A DNA stretch of 64,000 nt from Meghimatium bilineatum (GCA_034231615.1 CM067298.1:21457478-21521477), one strand, 5' to 3'. Positions 10,123 through 21,772 are shown, counted from the stretch's first letter. A program made the numbers and translations. Notes: generated by a model from the sequence alone, not told the origin.

Positions 10123-10965
10123 GTGTTCTCAAACCTCTCAGCTATGCAAGTTGTAGTCTGGAGAATGTAACGCGCTTCATCATGTTCTATATGTTTTACT
10201 GCGATGACTGCTAATTTCAAGCAGATATATCCAACTTTTAGCATGGCATTTTGTGTTATTGGGATGGAACTTTAACCACAAAAGGCTGGGAAATATTCTT
10301 GATTTTTGATTAGGAACAAGCGTCACAGCACTGGGGGCATTCCCTATATGCTCTGCTTGCCGTTCCGTCAGCCATCTAAAAGTATATAAGCTCAGTGTCC
10401 CAGTCAGTTGCTGATTATGCGTTCTTCTGATCTTTCCAGAGAGAAAGCACTTTCTCCCATCACCTCTAGTCACTCCCATTTCTACCATTCTCTGAATATG
10501 TACATTATCACGTTTGACTTCCTCCTCGTCTTCTCGTAGGGTATCCATGACTGCTCTAATCAATTTAATTCTGTCTTTTCTCATCTTGGTGCCATTCACC
10601 AAAGCTTTACCAGCCAACACATCAGCTCTTTTGTTTCCCCTGACCCCAGCATGACCAGGACAGTAAATCCATGTAATGTTCTGCACATTGTCGAGAAGAG
10701 TGACCCATTCAGTTCTGATCATACACTTTTCTATCCCGTGCAGCATACTTTGAGAGTCCGATAGAATCACTGAGTCTGTTGGTGGCCGTGTCGCCAGTCA
10801 AGTGAGAGCTTCCGTCACCGCCTCTATTTCGATTGTCAAACTTGATACCGTAGTGGGGTAGGCAGCTGACTTCTAATTCCTGCCATTTTTGTAAGCCACG
10901 AAACCCCAACCACACCTGTTTGTCTCTTGCGTTGCCGAGCCGTCTGTGTAAATTATTAATGTGGT
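10123..10965 (-). mobile_element. RNase-H LINE, 3' part
   Basis: On the - strand the frame opens near 10960 with IIYTDGSATQETNRCGWGF (the first RNase H catalytic Asp, TDGS) and passes, after a frameshift, into MILSDSQSMLHGIEKC. ITWIYCPGHAGVRGNKRADVLAG then carries the fourth motif (GHxGxxGNExAD, with K for E). A C-terminal segment RWLTERQAEHIGNAPSA follows. The last 140 bp (10123-10262) align with the 3' part of SINE family A. The element is broken by frameshifts and lacks its RT. Type: an I/Jockey-like LINE with RNase H; clade not settled. Confidence 0.85.
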
Positions 10966-11252
10966 CAAAACATTTAATCTATGTATTCATGCTAGTTATA
11001 AAGCTGAATTTTAACTATCTAAAAAAATTTTTAAAAATCTTTTCATTTGCCACATTTTACTGTAGTTTGTCTTTCATTTTTTTTTCTTCCTCTTTCCTGG
11101 AACCTTTCCTTTCATGATTAACTTTATGAACCTATTATGTCTTTTTAAATGTTGAAAATATTTGTCCTCAAACAATATATGAAAATGAATTGAAAATTAA
11201 ACAAAAACATGCTTCTAACAGTATATTTTCTTTTTGTCTGTCCTGCCCACAG

Positions 11253-11305
11253 TTGATTTATATTACTTCTACAAACAAGCAGAGAAAATTGGAGGTTACG
11301 ATTCT
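11253..11305 (+). CDS. ARID5B: ARID5 exon e: ARID domain core
   Basis: This 53-nt exon lies between CCCACAG and GTAAGT. It completes a phase-1 codon to give IDLYYFYKQAEKIGGYDS (residues 265-282), matching the family pattern IxLxxxFxxAxxxGGYxx. The GGY motif marks the loop before the DNA-contacting helix-turn-helix. It is short but required to keep the ARID frame continuous with both neighbours. Confidence 0.92.
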
Positions 11306-11539
11306 GTAAGTAAATTTTTATAAATGGTAATCACTAGTTCGAAGCCATGTTTGCTTATTTCTGATATCGCCTGTTTGTTATCTTCTGTGGAAAGAGAACT
11401 AAAGAAATGGTGTGATGGCTAGGACATACACTTAAAAAAAAGATAAAATGAAGGCATTGTTGTGGAATCTAAAGAGGAAAAGAGAAAGATCAAGAAATAC
11501 CTGAAAGAATTATATGTAGTCCACCAGTCTGTTGCCAGG

Positions 11540-11660
11540 GTCAAAAAGGGGGTAAAGATTAGCAACACTGACTTACCATACATGTTGTAAGAGGTGAATA
11601 GGGAGATTTATTGGGTGGAGTTGGCTATCCCATTCCACAGAGGGTCTGATGATGATGATG
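11540..11660 (+). mobile_element. SINE family A, 5' half
   Basis: GATTAGCAACACTGACTTACC, TGTAAGAGGTGA and GGAGTTGGCTATCCCATTCC correspond to the 5' half of family A, here in the + orientation. Confidence 0.65.
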
Positions 11661-11897
11661 TTCCTCCTTTGCAAGCAAAGATGAGCATGGCATGAAAAAT
11701 AATAAATGTGATGAACAAATAGAAAAATAACAAAACATTTGTGTGTCTAATTTGGCTTGTGAGTTCGTAGATGCCCAATGAGTCTAATTCGTGCCAGGAA
11801 AGTTCTATTTCAGTGCATGCAAGAATGTGGAGAGTTTGGGGTAGGAGAGTTTTCAGATTTGTCCTTCCGCTCTAGTCGCCTGTAAATTGCCTGCATT

Positions 11898-11952
11898 TGA
11901 CCCAGAAGCCATTTTAAAGTTAGATGTATCAGCCCAATAGATGCAGATATCA
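11898..11952 (+). mobile_element. SINE family A core piece at the satellite border
   Basis: TGACCCAGAAGCCATTTTAA, then TTAGATGTATCAGCCCAATA and GATGCAGATATCACA match the central part of family A. The match stops at the GATATCACA that opens the 26-bp satellite. Confidence 0.65.
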
Positions 11953-13767
11953 CAACCAACTATTTCTATATGATATCACAGCCAAATATATCTATATAAT
12001 ATCACAGCCAACTATATCTATATGATATCACAACCAACTATTTCTATATGATATCACAACCAACTATTTCTATATGATATCACAGCCAACTATATCTATA
12101 TGATATCACAACCAACTATTTCTATATGATATCACAGCCAACTATATGATATCACAGCCAAATATATCTATATAATATCACAGCCAACTATATCTATATG
12201 ATATCACAGCCAACTATATGATATCACAGCCAAATATATCTATATAATATCACAGCCAACTATATCTATATGATATCACAGCCAACTATATCTATTGATA
12301 TCACAGCCAACTATATCTATATGATATCACAGCCAACTATATCTATATGATATCACAGCCAACTATATCTATATGATATCACAGCCAACTATATGATATC
12401 ACAGCCAACTATATCTATATGATATCACAGCCAACTATATGATATCACAGCCAACTATATGATATCACAGCCAACTATTTCTATATGATATCACAGCCAA
12501 CTATATCTATATGATATCACAGCCAACTATATCTATATGATATCACAGCCAACTATATCTATATGATATCACAGCCAACTATATCTATATGATATCACAG
12601 CCAACTATATCTATATGATATCACAGCCAAATATATCTATATGATATCACAGCCAAATATATCTATATGATATCACAGCCAAATATATCTATATAATATC
12701 ACAGCCAAATATATCTATATGATATCACAGCCAACTATATCTATATGATATCACAGCAAATATATCTATATGATATCACAGCCAACTATATCTATTGATA
12801 TCACAGCCAACTATATATGATATCACAGCCAACTATTTCTATATGATATCACAGCCAACTATATCTATATGATATCACAGCCAACTATATCTATATGATA
12901 TCACAGCCAACTATATCTATATGATATCACAGCCAACTATATCTATATGATATCACAGCCAACTATATGATATCACAGCCAACTATATGATATCACAGCC
13001 AACTATTTCTATATGATATCACAGCCAACTATATCTATTGATATCACAGCCAACTATATATGATATCACAGCCAACTATTTCTATATGATATCACAGCCA
13101 ACTATATCTATATGATATCACAGCCAACTATATCTATATGATATCACAGCCAACTATATCTATATGATATCACAGCCAACTATATCTATATGATATCACA
13201 GCCAACTATATCTATATGATATCACAGCCAAATATATCTATATGATATCACAGCCAAATATATCTATATGATATCACAGCCAAATATATCTATATAATAT
13301 CACAGCCAAATATATCTATATGATATCACAGCCAACTATATCTATATGATATCACAGCAAATATATCTATATGATATCACAGCCAACTATTTCTATATGA
13401 TATCACAGCCAACTATATGATATCACAGCCAACTATTTCTATATATCACAGCCAACTATATGATATCACAGCCAACTATATCTATATGATATCACAGCCA
13501 ACTATATCTATATGATATCACAGCCAAATATATCTATATGATATCACAGCCAACTATATCTATATGATATCACAGCCAACTATTTCTATATGATATCACA
13601 GCCAACTATATGATATCACAGCCAACTATATCTATATGATATCACAGCCAACTATTTCTATATGATATCACAGCCAACTATATGATATCACAGCCAACTA
13701 TATCTATATGATATCACAGCCAACTATATCTATATGATATCACAGCCAACTATATCTATATGATATT
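11943..13767. repeat. 26-bp satellite, about 70 copies, with internal duplication
   Basis: The unit is ATATCACAGCCAACTATA plus TCTATATG. Variants: AAATATA for ACTATA, a shortened 16-bp unit lacking TCTATATG, TTTCT for TATCT, and GCAAATA. The variant pattern around 12621-12770 repeats at 13222-13371 with a constant offset of 601 bp, showing a later block duplication. It lies in the ARID5 intron between exons e and f. Confidence 0.95.
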
Positions 13768-13839
13768 CACCCTCAAACTACCAAGATTTTACAGTAGCAC
13801 TTGTTACAGGTTCGGTCCACATTGCATTAACCTATATGT

Positions 13840-14205
13840 ATGACATTCATCTATATGACATTGACCTATATGTATGACATCCACATATGACATTCACCTA
13901 TATGGTTGACATTCACCTATATAGTTGACATTCACCTATATGATATTCACCTATGTTTTTGACATTCATCTATATGTTTGACATTCACCTATATGACATT
14001 CACCTATGTTTGACATTCACAATATGTTTGACATTCACCTATATGACATTCACCTATGTTTGACATTCACCTATATGACATTCATCTATATGACATCCAT
14101 ATATATGACATTCACCTATATATTTGACATTCACCTATATATTTGACATTCACCTATATATTTGACATTCACCTATATGTTTGACATTTACTTATATGTT
14201 TGACA
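13840..14205. repeat. irregular GACATTCACCTATATG array
   Basis: Short units of about 14-20 bp (GACATTCACCTATAT, with or without GTTT) fill this stretch. The sharing of CTATATG with the satellite upstream suggests a common origin. Confidence 0.8.
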
Positions 14206-14330
14206 GTCATCAATCTGTCATGTGCTGTAAGACATATACAAGTCCTGGTCATCATCTGTCTACACTGCTGTTTTCACAAAATATGACTTCAGTTGTGGAC
14301 ACGAGTTTGTTCTCAAACATTAATATTAAT

Positions 14331-14490
14331 AGGATATAGTCCAGGGAACAGAATGTGATGTGTTTGACAAATTAGCTGTGATATCTGCTGTTTCAGCCTG
14401 ACACATCCGACTTCAGCATGACTGGATCACTGACCTTTTATAGAATGTGCTGGCAACCCTACAACCAACCCTCTTTAGTCTCCACTATGA
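14331..14490 (-). mobile_element. SINE family A, diverged copy
   Basis: GGATATAGTCCAGGGAAC, CTGACACATCCGACTTCAGC and CTTTAGTCTCC mark the family A 3' part and middle. It is about 150 bp upstream of exon f. Confidence 0.75.
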
Positions 14491-14642
14491 TTGTACTCAC
14501 TGTCTTTATTTTTGTATAGTATTACTATTCTTTGCTGCCTTTGCACTTTGCTACCTTTGCACTTTGGTGCCCCTGCAGCAATGATATTATACATAGATGG
14601 TTGGCTATTCATATTTGTATGTTATTTTTTCCAATGCTTCAG

Positions 14643-14740
14643 ATCACACACAAACGGATGTGGAAGCACTTGTATGACAAGCTTGGAGGGAACTCGAGCA
14701 ACACAAGTGCTGCCACCTGTACCAGAAAGCATTATGAGAG
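14643..14740 (+). CDS. ARID5B: ARID5 exon f: DNA-recognition part of ARID
   Basis: The acceptor is CTTCAG at 14642 and the donor GTATGT at 14741; the exon ends in phase 2. It encodes residues 283-315: ITHKRMWKHLYDKLGGN, then SSNTSAATCTRKHYER. The invariant tryptophan, LGGN and TSAATCTRxHYER are exactly those of ARID5 proteins. The flexible loop and recognition helix of the ARID fold, which read AT-rich DNA, fall here. The preceding intron holds the 1.8-kb 26-bp satellite. Confidence 0.93.
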
Positions 14741-14814
14741 GTATGTGTGGCTGGTTTAATATTGCAATATGTGTATTGGCTTACTATTCTAAGGAAACTG
14801 CTTAGGTGTATTAA

Positions 14815-15750
14815 TTACCGTACCTTAGTGCAGGATTCCTGTAAAGTCAAGCAGAAGTGACATCCTTCAAGATCTGATTGACTGACTGTGATGAAATAAT
14901 TAATGATGATGATGAATGATACATTAGTTCTCCATAATGTATAAATCATAACTAAATTTCTGCCCACTCTAAGTTCTAAATTTTGTATTTTAATTCCAGT
15001 TTTTTCTACCCATATACTGACCCCTAAATTCTTGTGTTCTAATACCAAATAGTATTGATCTGTACCATCATTTTATGTAACCATGCTACAATGTTGTCTA
15101 CTGCCTTTTGTATTCTCTTGTTAGCAATATTTAGATGTTCATCTATACACCCACCACCAAGTAGTCAGCATACATTGCTGCTCTTACACTTTGTGACAGA
15201 TTATATTTGAGGTCATTTATGAACACAAGGAATAAGGTGGGAGGCAATACTGAACCTTGAGGAGCTCCATGTTTTAGAAGGATTATATTGCTATTTTCAC
15301 TTTTTACAGTAAATTTGCTTTAAATTATTTTAGAAATGGGTAAATCCCCATTTCCTCAGGTTACCATTGATTCTGATCCTTTGCAGTTTACCAGTCCATC
15401 TTCCCATGCTTCATCAGAAGATTTTTGTTAAGGTTTATCTAAAGAGGAAAGATTTTCTTATTTTCTTGAAAAGCATCTTCTGCTATCTGGGACAGGTCCT
15501 TTATTTAGTCTTTAGTACTTACTGCACTCTTTCAATTGTGCTTGTTCATATATTATTATACTCTAGGATTTCAAGTGCCATTTCAGTCTTCTGTTAACTA
15601 TCCTTTCCATTGCTTTACAGACACAGCTAGTTAGACATATTGGTATATATCTGGTTGAATTGTTTGATAGTTGCCTTTATGATGGGATACATGAGTACTT
15701 CTCTCCCTGTCTGTGGCACATTGCCTGTCAGTCAGGGATGTTGATACATC
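14815..15750 (-). mobile_element. LINE reverse-transcriptase remnant
   Basis: On the - strand a degraded RT is visible. Near 15600-15660 the frame gives CLTSCVCKAMERIVN, the usual N-terminal RT motif. Near 15200-15280 it gives GAPQGSVLPPTLFLVFINDL, followed by AAMYADYLV in which the catalytic YADD has become YADY. Several stops interrupt it. The PQGS and YADD motifs place it among Jockey/I/CR1-like LINEs. It lies in an ARID5 intron, antisense to the gene. Confidence 0.85.
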
Positions 15751-16332
15751 TTTGGTAAGGAAAGGGGGCTGAGGTTTACCTAAAAAACGTTATTTCCTCC
15801 GCTTCATTCGTAAATCTTTCATTTTCGTTAAATTTTGGTTAAACTTTTTTTATGGGAAAACCAAGGGAGGGGGAAGGGAGTGTTACCCCACACTTTTGCT
15901 TGCTCTCTGGTACTAAATGTCATGTTCTACTGCAGGCTTGCTGTCAGTCAACTGCGATTATATATCTACAGTAAGGTGAATGCTAGCTGTCAATATGATG
16001 TATCTAGTGAAACATGATTACATCTCACAGAGAAAATCTGTAAATGTTGACAAGATGTGTATATGTGCATGTATACACACATAGAAATGCACATGCCCAA
16101 ACACACTTGTACATACAACCACCCATACAGTTATTATCCACACATACACATACAATTATTATCCACACATACACATACAAAGAATATCAGAATTCTAACT
16201 CTCCAAATTGATGAGTACAAGTGCATCTAATCTTTATAAATCATTGCCATTCTATTCATGTACTCCACTGATAGCATATTGTATGGAGATGTGTGTATAT
16301 ATGTAAACCTTTCTGTACTTCTGTCTGGTTAG

Positions 16333-16486
16333 GTTGTTGTTGCCATATGAACGCCATCTGCGTAAATTGAAAATGGGGAAAGTGAAGAAGAAACACCAGA
16401 AGCAGGTGGAGAATAGGTGTCACATGAAAGTCAAGGTTCACAATGACAACGGTCATACAAGTGTAGTAGATGTCAAAGAAGATAAG
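16333..16486 (+). CDS. ARID5B: ARID5 exon g: end of ARID and basic tail
   Basis: The acceptor TGGTTAG at 16332 supplies the third base of the split arginine codon. The exon gives LLLPYERHLRKLKMGKVKKK and ends with VVDVKEDK before GTAGCT at 16487 (a weaker donor, phase 0). Residues 315-366. LLLPYER closes the ARID domain (vertebrate LILPYERF). The lysine-rich stretch that follows resembles a nuclear localisation signal. The short exon downstream continues the same charged character. Confidence 0.88.
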
Positions 16487-16559
16487 GTAGCTGATGGTTT
16501 TTTTTACATGTTTGCGATTTTTAGTTAGAAAACTATATAAAACAGCTTTCAACATATGT

Positions 16560-16830
16560 ACTTGTGAGTGAGTCTTACACATGACAGATTGGTGTCACAG
16601 AATTAGGAGTAGTGCAGCAATTGCAGAGAACCTCAAACTTGATGCTACACAACTTAAATGTGCTAGAAGAAAGGCAAGAGCTGCTTGATGTCCCACAGAC
16701 TCCTACCACACATGCTCAGAGTGTGGTCGAAAATTCCAGACATGCATAGGACTTATCAGTCGCAGCCAGACATACGGCAGACACTAACGTCTTCCCAGTT
16801 GAGTTGTATTGTTATGATAGATTATGACAG
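16560..16830 (+). mobile_element. LINE 3' end with C-terminal zinc finger
   Basis: The + strand gives YHTCSECGRKFQTCIGLIS, the C2H2-like C-terminal finger (CxxCGRxxxxxIGLxSH) of a LINE family also seen at 22830-23680 and 36125-36530. The finger is damaged here (no final histidines in frame). Confidence 0.65.
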
Positions 16831-17159
16831 ACAAACAACACTTTTGAGTGACTAAACTTCATAGAACATATTTTAATATGTACAAGTGTGCACTTTGGAG
16901 CCACCAAAATTTTACAGAACGTCTTTTAAGGCAGTAATTTTCATATAACATTAAAATGTGATAATGGCTCAAATTGAGACAATTAAAGGAAAAAGATAAA
17001 CCTAATTATGACTTTTCAGTGTTGCTATAGCAGTATTGCCAAAAATTAAATAGTTGTGTATATTCATGTAACTGGTTGTCTGCATGAAAAATTGTGGAGC
17101 ATGTCTTCAGCATACACATAGAGACCTCTACTATGTGAAAGACAATTCTCAATGCATTG

Positions 17160-17965
17160 CATGTCTCTGAGATTCTTCATTAGGAACCACTTTCACTGTA
17201 CAATGGGAAATCCCATAAATACTCTGCTGGCCATTGCATTATCCATCTAAAAGTGTATAAGCTCAGTGTTCTAGTAATTTGTTGGTTATGGGTTCTTCTG
17301 GTCTGTTCAGTGAGGACGCACTTCCTCCTCTCACCTCGTCACTCCTATTTCTATTGTTCTCTGAATATGTATATTGTATTATTCAGTGATTATAGATCAC
17401 CATTTTGTAATGTATCCAAAGTTCATTCTTATTAGAAAATATTCTATCAAATTTGGTGATTCCAAAGAGATATTCTTATTAGAAAATATTATATCAAATT
17501 TGGTGATTCCAAAGTGCATTCTTATTAGAAAATATTCTATCAAATTTGGTGATTCCAAAGTGCATTCTTATTCAAAAATATTATATCAAATTTGATGATT
17601 CCTAAGTACATTCATGAGATGGAAGGTAGATCCATGTGATGTTATGGACATTGGTGAGAAGAGTGTCTGACTCCTTTCTTATGCATTTTCCTATCTTGTG
17701 CAGTGGGTGTTGGGGATTGTGTCGGCAGCCTAGTCAGAGACACTGTACCTGCCTCATTCTCCATTCTCATGCTCGATGTTGCTGTGGGATAGGCATCAGA
17801 TTTCTCCACCACTTTCCATTTTAGCATGTGATGAAGCCCGATCCACATGCATCTATTTGTTTATCTTGCTACTGAGCCATCTGTGTAGATAATTATTATA
17901 TCTTGTAGCTTTGAGTTACTGTTTATGAGTTCTTGTATCATTCTCTCTGTCTTAGTCGCCTATCG
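17160..17965 (-). mobile_element. RNase-H LINE fragment split by a minisatellite
   Basis: 17170-17380 aligns with the C-terminal part of the RNase-H LINE at 10330-10510 (shared GTATATAAGCTCAGTGT-like and ATTCTCTGAATATGTA stretches). 17605-17965 aligns with its RNase H N-terminal part, including a TDGS start on the - strand near 17880. The 17413-17600 minisatellite sits between the two halves. Confidence 0.7.
17413..17600. repeat. 46-bp minisatellite, 4 copies, inside a LINE
   Basis: The unit contains CATTCTTATTAGAAAATATT and TCAAATTTGGTGATTCC. It interrupts the RNase-H LINE copy. Confidence 0.9.
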
Positions 17966-18057
17966 CTGAGAGTTGGAGTGTTCTGGACATGAAAGAAACT
18001 TCTGGAGGAAATAACTTATTGCTTATAGAAAATGAGCTTCATCGCTCATAATTGGTT

Positions 18058-18242
18058 GAAATAAAAATTTGGCAGAAGATGGATGTGGTGGGCCATTGGC
18101 GCAAATAAAAAGGTGACAAAACACATTTCCATTCTCTGGACTACATCCTGCTGGAAATCTAGTAGGAACATGGTCCTGCTACAAGGCAGATCCAGCGGAA
18201 GTTTGAGAATGAATGTTGAAGAAGAAGAAATAAAAAATTTGG
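18058..18242 (+). mobile_element. SINE family B with target-site duplication
   Basis: The SINE (18073-18226) has the family B head GATGGATGTGGTGGGCCATTG, the core CTCTGGACTACATCCTGCTG and the tail GTTTGAGAATGAATGTTGAA with GAA repeats. GAAATAAAAATTTGG at 18058-18072 and GAAATAAAAAATTTGG at 18227-18242 are the duplication, with one A of length variation. The insertion is 75 bp upstream of the ARID5 micro-exon. Confidence 0.85.
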
Positions 18243-18318
18243 ACAATTCATGCAAATGTATTGTGTTTATAGTGACGTTGTAATATGTAAGATTAATGTG
18301 TCAATAATTTCCTTTCAG

Positions 18319-18378
18319 GATGTCAAAGTGAAACTAAAAACAGAAATAATAGAGGAAGTGCATGAACAAGATACTAAA
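18319..18378 (+). CDS. ARID5B: ARID5 exon h: 20-residue micro-exon
   Basis: A 60-nt exon between CCTTTCAG and GTGAGG, phase 0 on both sides, encodes DVKVKLKTEIIEEVHEQDTK (residues 367-386). The evidence is the good polypyrimidine acceptor, the donor, and the agreement of phase with its neighbours. There is no obvious family motif. Because it is symmetrical (0,0), it could be skipped without changing frame. The first base after the donor begins a 36-bp tandem array, so the exon is hemmed in by repeats. Confidence 0.7.
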
Positions 18379-18387
18379 GTGAGGTTT

Positions 18388-19085
18388 TAGATATATCATT
18401 TGATAGCTTTCACTCATTTGGACATGATAAATCATTTGATAGCTTACACTCATTTGGACATGATAAATCATTTGATAGCTTACACTCATTCGGACATGTT
18501 ATATCATTTGATAGCTTACACTCATTTGTACATGATAAATCATTTGATAGCTTTCACTCATTTGGACATGATAAATCATTTGATAGCTTTCACTCATTTG
18601 GACATGATAAATCATTTGATAGCTTACACTCATTTGGACATGATAAATCATTTGATAGCTTTCACTCATTTGGACATGATAAATCATTTGATAGCTTACA
18701 CTCATTTGGACATGATAAATATTTTGATAGCTTACACTCATTTGGACATGATAAATCATTTGATAGCTTACACTCATTCGGACATGTTATATAATTTGAT
18801 AGCTTACACTCATTTGGACAGCATATCATTTGATAGCTTACATGCACTCTGACATGATGTATCATTTGATAGCTTACACACACTCTGACATGATATATTA
18901 TTTGATAGCTTAGATGCTCTCTGACATGATGTATCATTTGATAGCTTAGACGCACTCTGACATGATATATAATTAGATAGCTTACACTCACTTAGACATA
19001 TTGGATAACTTACTCTCACTCTGACATGATGTATCATTTGATAACTTACACTCACTAACACATCATATCATTTGATAGCTTATAA
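18388..19085. repeat. 36-bp satellite, about 19 copies
   Basis: The unit is ATCATTTGATAGCTTACACT plus CATTTGGACATGATAA. Since 36 is a multiple of three, the array gives repetitive open frames on both strands (for example HLIAYTHLDMIN). These are not genes. It starts just after the donor of the ARID5 micro-exon, and later copies are more diverged. Confidence 0.95.
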
Positions 19086-19193
19086 TCACTCTCTGATGAT
19101 GTGATACATTCTCAGTGTATCACGTCAATTACTCCTGCATATATGGACTAGAGGGAAATGTGAATAACTGCTAAACTGCATGCATTTGAGACC

Positions 19194-19373
19194 TTTTTAT
19201 GTTCTTCTTCTTCTTCAGCGTACATTCTCAAACTCCTGCTGGATCTATCTCATAGCAGGACAATAGCCCAACTAGATTTCCAGCAGGATGTAGTCCAGAA
19301 AATGGAAATGGGCTGTGTCATAGTTTTATTTGCAGCAATGGTGGCACATCTGTCTTCAGCGGTTTTTATGTTC
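19194..19373 (-). mobile_element. SINE family B with 11-bp target-site duplication
   Basis: TTTTTATGTTC at 19194-19204 and 19363-19373 flanks an inverted family B copy: CTTCTTCTTCAGCGTACATT on the left, CACATCTGTCTTCAG on the right. It is antisense to ARID5. Confidence 0.85.
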
Positions 19374-19519
19374 AGAGTTCTATATTGTGTGTGTGGATAG
19401 TTAAATTGCATACGCTGCACTCCTTAACACAGTGTACATCTGCACAGCTGCAGAGTTTAGAGTGAATGTTGGTCAAGAGTCAAAGGCCAACCATTTATCA
19501 TGTCTTTACTTTCAACCCA

Positions 19520-19765
19520 ATAATCAGAATGTCCCTACTTCCAACTACTTATAATGTCCCTACTTCCAATCACTTATAATATCCTTAACTTCCAATCACT
19601 TATAATACCCTTACTTCCAATCACTTATAATATCCTAACTTCCAATCACTTATAATATCCTAACTTCCAATCACTTATAATATCCTAACTTCCAATCACT
19701 TATAATATCCTTAACTTCCAATCACTTATAATGCCCCTACTTCCAATCACTTATAATGCCACTAC
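19520..19765. repeat. 25-bp minisatellite, about 10 copies
   Basis: The unit is ACTTCCAATCACTTATAATA plus TCCT(A). It is followed by a CA-rich tract and the acceptor of exon i. Confidence 0.9.
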
Positions 19766-20011
19766 TGTCAGCCACCCACTGATTATTATTTTTCTGCTTT
19801 TTACCCCTCATCAATTATTCTGTATCTGTTTCCTCACACACATACACACACACACTCATATTCACATGCTCATATAACCATTCCCAAAAACACACTAATA
19901 GAGATTGATTGTATTCCAATTAAACATTCTTTTTACTTGTTTTGTTTACAACCTTTGTTTTCATTTATAAATAATACCCCATTTTATTTCTATAATTTTT
20001 TTAATTCTCAG

Positions 20012-21499
20012 AAGGATGAGAGATTACTTTCTACTGAGATTTCACAGAATACTCAAAATGAATGCCCAAGCAAAGATGATAAATCAATGCCTAGTGTAAC
20101 AGAACATTCCAAACCAGCAGATCTACAGAGCAAGGTAGAGGTGTTAGAGATTCCAGTGGTGAGACATGATAAAAGTAATCTGCCTGTATTGGAAGCAACC
20201 AGTGTTGACAGTGGTAATAATGTTCAGCATGTGCAGCTTTCTCAAATAGAGAAGCCTCAGCAAGCTGTAAAGGATGTGACAGGTCTCACATCAGCCCAGT
20301 CAAGTAGTGCTTTTGTGTTGGGAGAGAGTCCAGCACTGCCTTATGCTAACATGGTACCAAGAGGAGGGTACTTGGTTCCTGTCATCCCTCAACATATTCT
20401 GCACACCACTTGGGGAATGAAGACTTCACCTTCTTCTTCTTCTTCAGCTACAACTCCTCAGATCAGAGCGGAAAGTGTAGTATCTCAACCAGTTGTCAGT
20501 TTCAAAGATCATTTAAATACATCCCTCCCATTGTCTTCAAAGGCACATCAAGATTCCTGCACACAAGACATCCGTAACAAGCAATCAGCAAAGAAGCCTT
20601 CAGTCTCTTCTCATTTATCATCTTTAGATAACAATGTCCAGAACACAGCACACACAAAGACACCGTATAAACCCCCACCGCCTGTACTCAATGACCACAT
20701 CCAGCCAGTATGCAAATCTTCTAATTCATCTCACTTCTCTCCAAGTCAGCAACTGGCTAACTCTAGTCAGCAAATTGCTCCTGTGCTTCATCCTAAACCT
20801 CCGGGTCACAAAAGTCAGTCACACCTACCGCCTGCACCAACAACCATTTATCTACATCCATCATCAACCAATCCATATCCATCAATCCAGTCCTCCATAA
20901 TCACTCCACCACCAGCCCACTGTCACCCACGTAAACGTGTTTATCCATTTAACAATCCAGTATCATCTCCAACAGGAGTGTTTCCCAGTCCAGACATGGT
21001 GCTCAATCGAATAAGAAACTCCACAGGTCTTCCCCGCAGCAATGCCGTTCTTCTAAAGCCTCTTAGAGTACCACAACGATTTGAAGATCCCCGGAAAATA
21101 TTTACACAGACTGCACAATCTGTAACTGCCAGTCAAAATGTAAGCTTGTCACAACGGAAGGAACCCCATTCCCAACAAGAGTTAACTAGCGGCAAGTTAT
21201 CTAATACCAAATCAAAGAACACAAAAAAGTGCCAACAGGCATATACTGTATATAGTCATATGTCCCCTCCTGAAGCTCAACAAGCTTTTATGCAGGGGCA
21301 TATGGAACAAAGACATCCAAATAATACCAAAGTTGTAGACCAAATGAAACCTGCCAGTAATTTAAATGGACTGATTTCTGCTCATCAAACAAGCAAATCT
21401 GTGACTTCTGTACTGACGACTAACCCAGTGCCTTCATCTAGCAAAGATGGCCGACTAGCATCGGCATTATTTGGAACACAATTTACAGCTTTGCCTAGA
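20012..21499 (+). CDS. ARID5B: ARID5 exon i: long Ser/Pro/Gln-rich exon
   Basis: The exon opens after AATTCTCAG at 20011 and ends before GTAAGT at 21500; it is 496 codons, residues 387-882, phase 0 at both ends. The frame upstream to an ATG at 19937 is open, but that stretch is the polypyrimidine tract and acceptor, so the ATG is not the start. The protein is rich in Ser, Pro, Gln, Thr and Asn and looks disordered. Notable conserved-looking stretches are RKRVYPFNNPVSSPTGVFPS and RVPQRFEDPRKIFTQTAQ. Vertebrate ARID5 genes likewise put most of the C-terminal tail on one very large last exon. Codon use and lack of stops over 1.5 kb make coding certain. Confidence 0.92.
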
Positions 21500-21772
21500 G
21501 TAAGTACATTTAACAGATTTAGTTTTTTGCTGAAGTTTTTAATTTAGATCAGAAGTGTACAAAATACTGCCCATAGACTATATCTGACTGATCAAGCAAT
21601 TTTTTTCTAGCCAGCCAGGCTGATATAAAAGCAGCATATATGTAGAAGTCCTTGAGCTTTGAAAACACTACTTCTTGCCTGGTAGGATCTAAAAAAGAGT
21701 TCTTTGGCCTAATACCATGTGAGAAAAACTCGAACGCTCTGGTGACCCAAAAAGATTGACATCTCTGATCTA

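Noticed and set aside
18400..18991. Long open frames with a 12-residue repeat on both strands
   Set aside because: They follow from a 36-bp satellite; the unit is a multiple of three and lacks stops on both strands, and there is no start context or exon structure.
19937..20011. ATG at 19937 as the start of the 536-codon frame
   Set aside because: The stretch from 19937 to 20011 is a pyrimidine tract ending in CTCAG; the frame joins in phase to the upstream ARID5 exons, so this is an internal exon.
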